Part shown: positions 17,954 to 26,712 of the stretch, one piece after another
Numbering within the stretch: position 1 is the first letter of the stretch
Layout: every line of letters begins with the position of its first letter
From: Xanthobacteraceae bacterium
GTDB taxonomy: Bacteria > Pseudomonadota > Alphaproteobacteria > Rhizobiales > Xanthobacteraceae
Length of the DNA stretch: 64,000 nt
Direction: 5' to 3'
Assembly: GCA_029239875.1 (NCBI GenBank)
Contig: JARBUD010000013.1
Span: 1-64,000 of the forward strand
Notes under the pieces: generated by a model
Database searches by the model: none
What the model was told of the DNA's origin: nothing
The model's input: the letters and a program-made list of their open reading frames with translations, nothing else
Program-made: the position numbers and the translations under genes

Positions 17954-20167
17954 TCAGTCGAGCTTGCCGAGCGAGATGAACTGCGTCTCGCCGGAGGAGC
18001 CGTCCACGCCGTCATTATCGGTGACAACGAAGGCGTTGCCGGCCGCGTCGATGGCGAAGCTCTCGACCTTGTCGAGCACATAGCCGTGCGGCGCCTTCAG
18101 CAGCGGCAGCAGGTCCTTGACCTCGGTCTTGGCCAGGACCGGCGGCTGCACTTCGCTGCCGAGCGCCGCCGGGGTCACGCCCTTGAGCGAGACATAGGCG
18201 AGCTTCTTCAGCTTGGCGTCCGGGCCGATCAGGTTGTCGCGCTCGACGACGATGAAGCCGTCCTTGTAAGGCGTGATCTCGGACAGGCCGACCCAGCCCT
18301 TCTCGGTCTTGTCGAGCGGGTAACGCACATAGCCCCAGCTCTTGTCGGCAGGCTTGTAGGCGAGGATCTTGGCGAAGCCCTTCGGGTCGTCCTTCCACTC
18401 GCGCTGCACGGCGATCCACACGGTCTCGTCCGCACCCGAGCCGGTCACCGCGACGCCTTCGAAGCCGAAGCGGGTGGCCTGGGCGGCGAGCGCTTCCGGC
18501 AGCGCGATCTCCTGCGCGATGGAGCCGTCGGCGTTCACCTGCAGCAGCAGGTTCTGCGTCGCGTTCTCCTTCTTCTCGACGGCGCCCTCCGACACCGCCC
18601 AGAAGCCGCCCTCCGGCCGCACCGCGATGCCTTCGAGGTCGAGGCCCTTGGCCGGCTTGCCGTCCTTGGTGAGGATGGTGGCGGCGGTGATTTTGGCCGG
18701 GGTGGCGGTGGCGTCGACGGTCAGGATGCGGCCCTGGCTGTAGGCGCTGTCGGTCACCGCATACAGCTTGCCCGCCTCCTTGGGATCGGCGGCGAAGCCG
18801 GAGAGCGCCGACCACCAGATCGGCAGGCCGTCCGGACCGTTCGCCGACTCGATGGTCGGATAGGCCGGCTTGGCGCCGGGCTGGCGCTGGTAGATGGTGA
18901 CAATGCCGCCGATGCCGCCATCCTCGCGCAGGTCGGTTTCCGCAGCAGTTACAAAGAGATCGCGGCCGGGGATGGCGATCAGCCCCTCCGGCCCGATGCC
19001 ACCAGGCAGCACCTGCATGAATTCCGGCGCCTCCGAACCGCCCTTGTCGCGGTAGACGAAGACGATCGAGCCGCGCTCGGAAGCGACGAAGATCAGGCGG
19101 TCATTGCCGAAGGTCGCGACTTCCGCGCCCTCCATCTCGATGCCCTTCTTGTTGCGCTTCTCGGGATAGTGGCCGAGGCGCACGGCGATTTGCTCCGGCG
19201 CCGGGCCGGATTCGAACAGCACCTTGCCGGTCTTGTCGAAGATGGTGAAGCCGCGCGAGCCGCCCTTCCAGTCGCCCTCATTGGCGGTGACGAAGCGGTC
19301 GTCGTCGATCCACTGCACGGTGTCGGGCTCGCGCGGAACCGCCTTCATCGAGCCTGACAGGTCGATGACGCCGTCCTTCTTGGTGTCGATGCGGTCGAGA
19401 TCGACGGTGCCGGCCGGGAAGTTCGCCGTCACCTTGCCGGTGGGCAGGTCGATGATGACGATGTGGTTATTCTCCTGCAGCGTGACGACCGCCTCGTTGC
19501 GGGAGTTGATATCGAGATATTCCGGCTCCGGATCCGTCGGCGCGACGGCGGCGAGGCCGGTCAGGTCGACCACCTTCTTGGACTCGTCGACGACGCGCCC
19601 GTTCTTCACCTCGAAATAGGTGAAGTTGCCCGCCGGCATCTGCGGGATGGCGCCGTCGTTCACGTCCTCGTCGCGCTCGTTCTCGATGACGACGCCGAGA
19701 TAGCTGCCGTCCGGGCTCTTGGCGATCGAATCGGGCTGGCCGCCGAGGTCGACCTTGTCCTCGACCTTCTTGGTGGCGAGGTCGACCACCGCCAGATGGC
19801 CGGACGGCTCGGACTTCTTCTCGGAGGTGACGACCCCGACATAGGCCTTGCCGCCGATCACCACCGTGGTGGTCGGCTCGCCGTCGAGGGCGACGGTACC
19901 TGCGGGCTTCGGCGCCGCCGGATCCGTGATGTCGATGAAGCCGATGCGCTTGCCGGGGCTGTCGCTGTAGATCAGCGTCTTGCCGTCCTCGGTGAAGGTG
20001 ATGATCTCCGACACCGTCTCCTTGGACGCATCAGCGCCGGCCGGCAGGTTGTCGATCACGTTGAAGGTGGCAATGCGGTTGAACGCGGAATCCGGTGTCT
20101 GGGCCGAGGCGGTGACGGCAAGGCCGAGAACGGCCGCCGACATGCCGGCGAGAAGAATTTTGCGCAT
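17954..20167 (-). CDS. Secreted phytase-like esterase domain protein (large, beta-propeller)
   Basis: About 737 residues with a signal peptide (MRKILLAGMSAAVLGLAVTASAQ). The first ~400 residues form a YVTN/choice-of-anchor-like beta-propeller (repeats such as KTLIYSDSPGKRIGFIDITDP and LAVVDLATKKV). The C-terminal ~300 match the esterase-like activity of phytase family (LEGIAVRPEGGFWAVSEG, WVGLSEITPYKDGFIVVERDN, KVESFAIDAAGNAFVVTDNDG). It is probably periplasmic or secreted and may release phosphate from organic phosphoesters. The start is moved to ATG 20167 to begin at the signal peptide. A PHO box lies about 65 nt upstream, supporting induction by phosphate starvation. Confidence 0.85.
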   Translation of the reverse strand: MRKILLAGMSAAVLGLAVTASAQTPDSAFNRIATFNVIDNLPAGADASKETVSEIITFTEDGKTLIYSDSPGKRIGFIDITDPAAPKPAGTVALDGEPTTTVVIGGKAYVGVVTSEKKSEPSGHLAVVDLATKKVEDKVDLGGQPDSIAKSPDGSYLGVVIENERDEDVNDGAIPQMPAGNFTYFEVKNGRVVDESKKVVDLTGLAAVAPTDPEPEYLDINSRNEAVVTLQENNHIVIIDLPTGKVTANFPAGTVDLDRIDTKKDGVIDLSGSMKAVPREPDTVQWIDDDRFVTANEGDWKGGSRGFTIFDKTGKVLFESGPAPEQIAVRLGHYPEKRNKKGIEMEGAEVATFGNDRLIFVASERGSIVFVYRDKGGSEAPEFMQVLPGGIGPEGLIAIPGRDLFVTAAETDLREDGGIGGIVTIYQRQPGAKPAYPTIESANGPDGLPIWWSALSGFAADPKEAGKLYAVTDSAYSQGRILTVDATATPAKITAATILTKDGKPAKGLDLEGIAVRPEGGFWAVSEGAVEKKENATQNLLLQVNADGSIAQEIALPEALAAQATRFGFEGVAVTGSGADETVWIAVQREWKDDPKGFAKILAYKPADKSWGYVRYPLDKTEKGWVGLSEITPYKDGFIVVERDNLIGPDAKLKKLAYVSLKGVTPAALGSEVQPPVLAKTEVKDLLPLLKAPHGYVLDKVESFAIDAAGNAFVVTDNDGVDGSSGETQFISLGKLD

Positions 20168-20229
20168 GGAATTGATCCCCGTCAGATGACGGGTCAATGC
20201 CCGCCCTGACGCCGTTCAATTCCTTGCGA

Positions 20230-20247
20230 ATGACAGCCGGATGACGA
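20230..20247 (-). promoter_or_regulatory. PHO box upstream of the phytase-like gene
   Basis: On the minus strand TCGTCAT and CTGTCAT are exactly 11 bp apart (TCGTCATCCGGCTGTCAT), the spacing required by PhoB. Located 63-80 nt before the ATG, which suits a PhoB-activated promoter. Confidence 0.6.
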
Positions 20248-20435
20248 AATCACCGCGAAACGGCGCGAATTCGACCCAGCGTTCGACTTTGGTAGGAGCC
20301 GTTTTACCGTAAAGCCGACAATTTGGGCTTGCACTTGCCGTTTGGGCATCGTCTCCTTGGGTTATCGGGACAAGGCGCACCAAGCGCCGCCCGGCGGGCA
20401 CGCCCGCACAGGAAACGCCACAGGAGGAACCGCCC

Positions 20436-21575
20436 ATGACCGAAACGTCAGGGAAGAGCGCGGACGCGCATCACGACGTCCGCACCAGCCGCCGCCGCTT
20501 CATTGCTACCGCCGCGGCCGTCGCCGGCGCAACTGCCGTCGCCGCGCCCGCCGTCCACGCGCAAGCGCCGATCAAACTGAAATTCCAGTCGACCTGGCCA
20601 AACAAGGACATCTTCCACGAATTTGCCGGCGATTACGTCAAGCGCGTCAACGCCATGACCGGCGGACGCGTCGAACTGGAGCTGCTGCCCGCCGGCTCGG
20701 TGGTGCCCGCCTTCCAGATGGCCGACGCAGTATCCTCCGGGATCCTCGACGGCGGCCACGGCGTGTCGGCCTACTGGTACGGCAAGAACAAGGCCTTCTC
20801 GCTGTTCGGCACCGCGCCGGCCTTCGGCTGGGACGCCGACGAACTGCTGGGCTGGGTCCGCTACGGCGGCGGCCAGGAGCTCTATGACGATCTCGTCACC
20901 AACGTGCTGAAGCTCAACGTCGTCGGCATGCTCTACGGGCCGATGCCGACCCAGCCGCTCGGCTGGTTCAAGAAGGAGATCACCAGCGCCGACGACTTCA
21001 AGGGGCTGAAGTACCGCACGGTCGGCCTCGGCGCTGACCTGAACAAGGAGCTCGGCGCGGCGGTGACCATTATCGCCGGCGGCGAGATCGTGCCCGCCAT
21101 CGACCGCGGCCTGCTGGACGGCGCCGAGTTCAACAACCCCTCCTCCGATCTCGTGCTCGGCTTCCCGGACGTCTCGAAGATCTACATGATCCAGAGCTAC
21201 CATCAGGCGCTGGAGTGCTTCGAGATCCTGTTCAACAAGAACAAGTTCCAGGGTCTGCCGCAGGACGTGCAGGCGATCCTCAGATCAGCCGCCGATGCCT
21301 CCTCCTCCGACATGATGTGGAAGGCGCAGGATCGCTACTCGAAGGACCTCGAGGCCATCAAGGCGCGCGGCGTGAAGGTGCTCCCCACTCCGAAGCCGAT
21401 GCTGGAAGCCCAGCTCGCCGCCTGGGACAAGGTGATCGCCAATCTCTCCGCCGACCCCTTCTTCAAGAAGGTGATCGACAGCCAGAAGGCCTGGGCGCAG
21501 CGCGTCGTCGGCTTCCGCCTCCAGTACGAGGCGGATTCGAAGACCGCCTACGACCACTTCTTCGGCAAGGCGTAA
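20436..21575 (+). CDS. TRAP transporter substrate-binding protein, Tat-exported
   Basis: Periplasmic DctP/TakP-type receptor of 379 residues. The twin-arginine motif RTSRRRFIATAAAVAGA directs Tat export, with cleavage near AVHAQA. The mature part has the TRAP features ELLPAGSVVPAFQMADAVSSGILDGGHG and the conserved arginine region GLKYRTVG. This subgroup (TakP-like) binds alpha-keto or other small monocarboxylates, often with a metal. AGGAGG precedes the ATG. First gene of dctP-Q-M. A palindromic repeat separates it from dctQ and may let it be made in excess. Confidence 0.94.
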   Translation: MTETSGKSADAHHDVRTSRRRFIATAAAVAGATAVAAPAVHAQAPIKLKFQSTWPNKDIFHEFAGDYVKRVNAMTGGRVELELLPAGSVVPAFQMADAVSSGILDGGHGVSAYWYGKNKAFSLFGTAPAFGWDADELLGWVRYGGGQELYDDLVTNVLKLNVVGMLYGPMPTQPLGWFKKEITSADDFKGLKYRTVGLGADLNKELGAAVTIIAGGEIVPAIDRGLLDGAEFNNPSSDLVLGFPDVSKIYMIQSYHQALECFEILFNKNKFQGLPQDVQAILRSAADASSSDMMWKAQDRYSKDLEAIKARGVKVLPTPKPMLEAQLAAWDKVIANLSADPFFKKVIDSQKAWAQRVVGFRLQYEADSKTAYDHFFGKA

Positions 21576-21589
21576 TCGCGCTGACCGCG

Positions 21590-21698
21590 TTATCCCGGAC
21601 GGCCGCAAGGCCGATCCGGGAGCGTCGGCCATATTGCCCGCATTCGGCATGCGATCCCGGCTCTGCGTGGCCTGCCGCCCGCTTCGGCCGGGATGACG
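21590..21698. repeat. Family C palindromic repeat, copy C1 (between TRAP genes)
   Basis: ATCCCGGACGGCCGCAAGGCCGATCCGGG, a spacer, then GATCCCGGCTC...CGGCCGGGATGACG. It can form strong stems and sits between the receptor gene and the permease genes, where REP elements in other bacteria stabilise upstream mRNA. Confidence 0.8.
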
Positions 21699-21729
21699 CG
21701 TCTTATGGACCCTCCAAAAGGCCCCGCCC

Positions 21730-22356
21730 ATGCAATCCGTCCTGCTCGGCGTAGACAGGCTGAACGCCTTCATCGGCAAACTGTTCGCCTGGTGCATCGT
21801 CATCCTCACGCTGGCCATCAGCTACGAGGTCTTCCGGCGCTACGTGCTCCACGACCCGACCACCTGGGCCTATGACGTCAGCCTGATGCTCTACGGCGCC
21901 CTGTTCATGATGGCCGGCGCCTACACGCTCTCACGCAACGGCCATGTGCGCGGCGACTTCATCTACCGCAAATGGCAGCCGGCGACGCAGGCCAAGACCG
22001 ACCTCGTCCTCTACTTCCTCTTCTACTTCCCCGGCATCCTGGCGCTGATCTATTCCGGGTGGAACTACTTCTACCTGTCCTACCTGCTCAACGAGCACTC
22101 GTCCTTCAGCCCGGAAGGCCCGGTGATCTGGCCGTTCAAGGCGCTGATCCCCATCACTGGCGTGATGATGCTCCTGCAGGGCGTGGTCGAGGTGGTGCGC
22201 TGCGTCATCTGCATCCGCACCGGCGACTGGCCGCAGCGCCTGCACGACGTGGAAGAGATGGAGAAGCTCATCCTCGAGGAGGCCGCCACCAAGGACAGTC
22301 CAGAAGAGGTGCTCAATGTGATCGAGCGCGACTCCACCACCCGAGGGTCCCTGTGA
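21730..22356 (+). CDS. TRAP transporter small permease (DctQ)
   Basis: 208 residues with four membrane helices: the N-terminal FAWCIVILTLAISYEVFRRYV, the middle LMLYGALFMMAGAYTL, LVLYFLFYFPGILALIYSGW, and IPITGVMMLLQGVVEVVRC. A long acidic cytosolic tail follows. It forms the Q subunit of the sodium- or proton-driven TRAP complex. The stop overlaps the start of dctM by one base (TGATG), so translation is coupled. The tail is somewhat longer than in minimal DctQ proteins, as usual for this subgroup. Confidence 0.93.
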   Translation: MQSVLLGVDRLNAFIGKLFAWCIVILTLAISYEVFRRYVLHDPTTWAYDVSLMLYGALFMMAGAYTLSRNGHVRGDFIYRKWQPATQAKTDLVLYFLFYFPGILALIYSGWNYFYLSYLLNEHSSFSPEGPVIWPFKALIPITGVMMLLQGVVEVVRCVICIRTGDWPQRLHDVEEMEKLILEEAATKDSPEEVLNVIERDSTTRGSL

Positions 22357-23684
22357 TGTTTCTTTCCGATCCCGCCCTCGGCATCCTGATGCTGGTGCTG
22401 TTCCTTGTCTTCCTGATGCTCGGATTCCCGATCGCCTTCACGCTGATGGCGCTCGGCGTAGGCTTCGGCTATTTCACGCAAGGCGACAGTATCTTCCAGC
22501 TCTTCGTGCAGCGCACCTATTCGGTGATGTCGAACGACGTGCTGATCTCGATCCCGTTGTTCCTGTTCATGGGTTACGTGATCGAGCGCGCCAACATCCT
22601 CGACCGGCTGTTCCGCTCCATCCAGCTCGCCGCCGGCTGGCTGCCCGGCTCCCTCGCCGTGGCGACGCTCATCACCTGCGCGCTGTTCGCCACCGCCACC
22701 GGCATCGTCGGCGCGGTGGTCACGCTGATGGGCCTGCTGGCCTTCCCGGCCATGCTGCGCGCCGGCTACGACACCCGCATCGCCTCGGGCGTGGTCTGCG
22801 CCGGCGGGTGCCTCGGCATCCTCATTCCGCCCAGCGTGATGCTCATCCTCTACGGCGCCACCGCCGGCGTCTCGGTGGTCAAGCTCTACGCCGCCGCCTT
22901 CATCCCGGGCCTCGCTTTGGCGGGCATGTACATGCTCTACGTCATCATCCGGGTGATGATTAACCCCGCCCTGGCGCCCAAGCTGCCGGCGGAGGAGCGC
23001 AACGTCCCTACCCTCACCATCATCTGGGCGCTGCTGACCTCCTTCCTGCCGCTGGTCACGCTCATCGTCGCGGTGCTGGGCTGCATCATCTTCGGCCTCG
23101 CGACGCCCTCCGAGGCCGCCGCCATCGGCGCCTTGGGCGCGGTGCTGCTGGCGCTGGCCTACCGCTCCTTCAGCCTCGACAAGATGAAGGACTCGGTGTT
23201 CCTCACCGCCCGCGCCTCGGCGATGGTGTGCTGGCTGTTCGTCGGCTCGGCGGTGTTCTCCGCCGTCTTCGCCCTGCTCGGCGGCCAGCGGGTGGTCGAA
23301 GAGTTCATCATGGGGCTGAACCTCGGCCCGGTCGGCTTCCTGATCCTCACGCAGATCATCATCTTCGTGCTGGGCTGGCCGCTGGAATGGACGGAGATCA
23401 TCGTCATCTTCCTGCCGATCTTCCTGCCGCTGCTCGACCATTTCGGCATCGACCCGATCTTCTTCGGGGTGCTGGTGGCGCTGAACCTGCAGACCTCGTT
23501 CCTCTCCCCACCGGTGGCGATGGCGCCATTCTACTTGAAAGGCGTGGCACCCAAGCACGTCTCCATCGACGAGATCTTCTCCGGGGTCATGCCCTTCATC
23601 CTGATCGTCGTCTTCGCGATGGTGCTGCTCTACACATGGCCCGGCTTCGCGCTCTGGCTGCCGAACGTCCTGTATGGCGGCTAA
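22356..23684 (+). CDS. TRAP transporter large permease (DctM)
   Basis: Catalytic membrane subunit of 442 residues with about 12 helices. Typical DctM stretches are LGFPIAFTLMALGVGFGYF, ISIPLFLFMGYVIERANI, GVVCAGGCLGILIPPSVMLILYGATAGVS and FLSPPVAMAPFYLKGVAPK. The track shows a longer ORF, but the ATG inside TGATG at the dctQ stop is the correct start. A strong intrinsic terminator follows the stop, ending the three-gene operon. Confidence 0.96.
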   Translation: MFLSDPALGILMLVLFLVFLMLGFPIAFTLMALGVGFGYFTQGDSIFQLFVQRTYSVMSNDVLISIPLFLFMGYVIERANILDRLFRSIQLAAGWLPGSLAVATLITCALFATATGIVGAVVTLMGLLAFPAMLRAGYDTRIASGVVCAGGCLGILIPPSVMLILYGATAGVSVVKLYAAAFIPGLALAGMYMLYVIIRVMINPALAPKLPAEERNVPTLTIIWALLTSFLPLVTLIVAVLGCIIFGLATPSEAAAIGALGAVLLALAYRSFSLDKMKDSVFLTARASAMVCWLFVGSAVFSAVFALLGGQRVVEEFIMGLNLGPVGFLILTQIIIFVLGWPLEWTEIIVIFLPIFLPLLDHFGIDPIFFGVLVALNLQTSFLSPPVAMAPFYLKGVAPKHVSIDEIFSGVMPFILIVVFAMVLLYTWPGFALWLPNVLYGG

Positions 23685-23707
23685 CCGCAGCGACCGCGAC
23701 AAACGCG

Positions 23708-23735
23708 AACGGGCCCCAGAGGGCCCGTTCTGCTT
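23708..23735 (+). terminator. Terminator of the TRAP operon
   Basis: AACGGGCCC / GGGCCCGTT, a 9-bp perfect stem with loop CAGA, then CTGCTTT. It separates dctM from the convergent HerA-like gene. Confidence 0.8.
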
Positions 23736-23753
23736 TGTGCCGGATGGGAATGA

Positions 23754-25229
23754 TCAGGCAGTGAGCGCCTTGGGGTCGCCCGGCGCGGTCTTCCAGCCGA
23801 GCGTGGGGAAGCGGACCACGCGCCGGCCGCGGAAATCCGCCTCGCAGACCAGGTGGCCGCGCTCTTCCATATAGGTCAGCAGCCAGCGCCCGCGCGAGGG
23901 CGAGCGGCTGCCATAGGCGCGCGCCAGCGCCTCGTCGGCGGGTGATGGCGCTCCCTCCATGCCGGCGCGGGCGAGCAGCAGGAACACCCCCTGCATCTCC
24001 TCCGGCAGGCCGGCCGCCTGCTCCACCGCGCGCTGCCAGCCCTCGTCCTCCGGCCGGGCGTCGAGCCCGGCGCGGGCGATGGCGAGGCGGCGGGTGAAGT
24101 CGGACAGGTCTGGCACCTTGGAGCCGACTCGTCGCACCCGGCAATGCACAAGGAAATCGGGATAGAGCGACGCAGCAGAACGGAACGGGGCGTCCGCGTC
24201 GGTGACGAACTGGCGCACGATCTCCTCGATCAGCGCCTCGCGCTCGGCCTCGAAGGCGGCCGCCGCTTCCGGATCGACCGGTGCGGGCTCCAGTGCCGGC
24301 GCCTCCTCCAGCGTCTCCAATATCTCCTCGGTCTCGCGCGGCCGCACCCGCAGCGGCGGGGCCGGCACCGGCTCGCCGCCGAGGTCGTCGAAGATCAGGT
24401 CCTGGATTTCCGCGGTGCCGAGTTCCGGCGGCGGCAGCAGCGAAGGCCGACCGTTACGGCTGGCGGTAGTGACGTCGCCGATCTTCACCGGCAGCGGGCG
24501 GCGCGACAGCGCCGGGCCGAGCGCCACGAAGGAGCCGGTGTTGAGGTCGCGAAAACTCTCCGCCTGCCGCTTCTCCATGCCGAGCAGGTCGGCCGCGCGC
24601 GCCATGTCGATGTCGAGGAAGGTCCGGCCCATCAGGAAGTTGGAGGCTTCCGCCGCCACGTTCTTCGCAAGCTTGGCGAGGCGCTGGGTGGCGATGACGC
24701 CGGCAAGGCCGCGCTTGCGGCCGCGGCACATCAGGTTGGTCATGGCCGAGAGCGACACGCGCCGCGCCTCGTCGGAGATCTCGCCGGCGCCGGAGGGCGC
24801 GAAGAGCTGCGCCTCGTCGACGATGACGAGCATGGGGAACCAGTATTCGCGATCGGCGTCGAACAAGCCATTGAGGAAGGCGGCGGCCGAGCGCATCTGC
24901 GCGTCGGCGTCGAGCCCTTCGAGGTTGAATACCACCGAGGCGCGGTGCTTGCGGATGCGCGCGGCGATACGCCCGATCTCGCCCGCGGTGCGCTCGGCGT
25001 CGATCACGACATGGCCGTAGCGCTCGGCGAGGCCGACAAAGTCGCCTTCCGGGTCGATGATCGCCTGCTGTACATGGCCGGCGCTCTGCTCCAGCAGCCG
25101 GCGCAGCAGATGCGACTTGCCGGAACCGGAATTGCCCTGCACCAGCAGGCGCGTCGACAGGAGCTCCTCCAGGTCGAGCCGCACCGGCTGGCCGGCATTG
25201 CTGCTCCCGAGCTCGATACCGATCTTCAT
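23754..25229 (-). CDS. HerA-like/DUF87 ATP-binding protein
   Basis: 491 residues. N-terminal RecA/FtsK-like ATPase of the HerA class: Walker A VQGNSGSGKSHLL (about 31-43), the IDPEGDF segment, Walker B MLVIVDEAQLF, and a sensor region LMCRGRKRGLAGVIATQRLAKL. The C-terminal third is variable and acidic and then has a helical/winged end. HerA ATPases are hexameric DNA translocases, normally paired with the nuclease NurA. No NurA is seen nearby, so the job of this stand-alone form is unknown. A divergent DUF488 gene is 128 bp away. Confidence 0.85.
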   Translation of the reverse strand: MKIGIELGSSNAGQPVRLDLEELLSTRLLVQGNSGSGKSHLLRRLLEQSAGHVQQAIIDPEGDFVGLAERYGHVVIDAERTAGEIGRIAARIRKHRASVVFNLEGLDADAQMRSAAAFLNGLFDADREYWFPMLVIVDEAQLFAPSGAGEISDEARRVSLSAMTNLMCRGRKRGLAGVIATQRLAKLAKNVAAEASNFLMGRTFLDIDMARAADLLGMEKRQAESFRDLNTGSFVALGPALSRRPLPVKIGDVTTASRNGRPSLLPPPELGTAEIQDLIFDDLGGEPVPAPPLRVRPRETEEILETLEEAPALEPAPVDPEAAAAFEAEREALIEEIVRQFVTDADAPFRSAASLYPDFLVHCRVRRVGSKVPDLSDFTRRLAIARAGLDARPEDEGWQRAVEQAAGLPEEMQGVFLLLARAGMEGAPSPADEALARAYGSRSPSRGRWLLTYMEERGHLVCEADFRGRRVVRFPTLGWKTAPGDPKALTA

Positions 25230-25356
25230 GCCGCCTTCAAATCCTGCGTTCGGCCCTGCCTAGCACGCGCGCGCGAGCCGCTCAGGGCCTTGACCACAGA
25301 ACTCCACAGATTCGGCGCCGCTCGACAAGGGCGCGCGGCGTGTCCATCTTGCCCGC

Positions 25357-25818
25357 ATGGCAAAACACCCGCCCCTCTTCACCATCGGCTACGAACAGGT
25401 CTCCTCCGGCGCTGTGCTCGACACGCTGAGCGCCACGGGCGTCGAGCTTCTGGTCGACGTGCGGGCGGTGGCCGCCTCGCGCCGCGCCGGCTTCTCCAAG
25501 AGCCTGCTGGCGGCGGGCGTGTCGGAGCGCGGCATCTCCTATCTGCATCTGCGCGGCCTCGGCACGCCGGCGGAGGGGCGGCAGGCGGCGCGTAGCGGGC
25601 ATTACGACGAGCTGCGCCGCATCTACGATGCCCATCTCGCCACGCCGACGGCGCAGGAGCAGCTCGACGAACTGACCACGCTGGTGAAGGCCGGCCGGCG
25701 GGTCTGCCTGCTGTGCTATGAGCGCCATCCCGAGTACTGCCACCGGCAGATGATCGCCGATCTCGTCTGCGAGCGGGTGGGAGTGAAGGTCGAACACCTC
25801 GCCGCACCGCCGGTGTAA
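25357..25818 (+). CDS. DUF488 family protein
   Basis: 153 residues with the full DUF488 pattern: FTIGYEQVSSG at the N-terminus, LLVDVRAVAASRRAGFSK, and the cysteine motif CLLCYERHPEYCHR. The last motif suggests a metal- or redox-active site, but no biochemical role is agreed for the family. No SD is obvious before the ATG. Divergent from the HerA-like ATPase, which raises the possibility of a joint role in DNA metabolism (inference from position only). Confidence 0.9.
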   Translation: MAKHPPLFTIGYEQVSSGAVLDTLSATGVELLVDVRAVAASRRAGFSKSLLAAGVSERGISYLHLRGLGTPAEGRQAARSGHYDELRRIYDAHLATPTAQEQLDELTTLVKAGRRVCLLCYERHPEYCHRQMIADLVCERVGVKVEHLAAPPV

Positions 25819-25963
25819 GGCTACCTGCGACGTAATAGCGCATGCCCTTGGCGAGAATCATCTCCGCGACTCAATCTCTGATTGATTGAGCGCGACCTTG
25901 CGTGATGCTCGTATCGGTTGCACGGTAATTTAATCCGACAGCCCTCGAACCCCGAGCGCGGCG

Positions 25964-26701
25964 ATGATCCCTTCGCCAGTGCATGGCTGCGCATGCCTTC
26001 TGGCAGCACTCGTCGCCTGCCTCGGCTCCGCCGGGGCGGAGGAAGCGTCGCCCAATCCGCTCAAGGACAGGTTGTATTTCTACTCCGGCATCGATGTGGC
26101 GCGTGACAACGCCTATGGCTGGGGCGGCATGGCCTGGGCGCCCTTCGCACCGATGGATCAGGAGGGGCTGCGCGTGCGCACCCAGACCGGCGGCGGGCGC
26201 TACGAGTACCGCACCCAGGCCGTGCCCGGCGGCTGGAACATCGGCAACAAGATGGAAGGCGAGCTGCTGGTCGGCTGGCAGTTCATCCGCGGCCGGCATG
26301 CGCTGGCCATCTATGGCGGCGTCAACGTCGTCGACAACCGCCTCGACCGGCCGGACCCCGGCAATCGTGACCAGGGCACGCAGTTCGGTGCCAAAGGCGT
26401 GGTGGAATGGTTCTACCGGCTGGACGAGCGCTGGGTGCTGACCGCCGCGCTCGGCGGCTCCACCGCCGATGGCACCGTCACCGGCCGCGCCACCGCCGGC
26501 TGGCAGGCCTTTGACCGGCTCGATGTCGGCATGGAAGTTGGCGCCACTACGGACTGGCTGGACGAGAGCGCCCGGATCGGCCTGTTCATCGCCACGCCGC
26601 TGGCAGCCGGGCGCGAGCTGCGCGTGGCCGGCGGCTGGCGATGGAGCAGCGACAGCGACGACAGCCCCTATGGCACGCTGTCGATCTTCCTGCCGTTCTG
26701 A
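25964..26701 (+). CDS. bcsS: BcsS-like outer-membrane beta-barrel (cellulose biosynthesis protein family)
   Basis: 245 residues. A signal peptide (CACLLAALVACLGSAGA) precedes an aromatic, glycine-rich body with alternating beta strands: YFYSGIDVARDNAYGWGGMAWAPF, GLRVRTQTGGGRYEYRT, LLVGWQFIRGRHALAIYGGV. The chain ends in a C-terminal phenylalanine, typical of outer-membrane barrels. This is the pattern of the BcsS family seen with some alphaproteobacterial cellulose operons. No bcs or other polysaccharide genes are nearby, so it is an orphan copy here. Function unproven. Confidence 0.72.
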   Translation: MIPSPVHGCACLLAALVACLGSAGAEEASPNPLKDRLYFYSGIDVARDNAYGWGGMAWAPFAPMDQEGLRVRTQTGGGRYEYRTQAVPGGWNIGNKMEGELLVGWQFIRGRHALAIYGGVNVVDNRLDRPDPGNRDQGTQFGAKGVVEWFYRLDERWVLTAALGGSTADGTVTGRATAGWQAFDRLDVGMEVGATTDWLDESARIGLFIATPLAAGRELRVAGGWRWSSDSDDSPYGTLSIFLPF

Positions 26702-26712
26702 GGAATGCCTTA

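Noticed and set aside
22080-23702. 540-aa minus-strand ORF opposite dctM
   Set aside because: Shadow of the DctM gene. It is made almost only of D/E/H/R/G/A/Q codons, has no domain, and runs antisense to a gene with strong homology.
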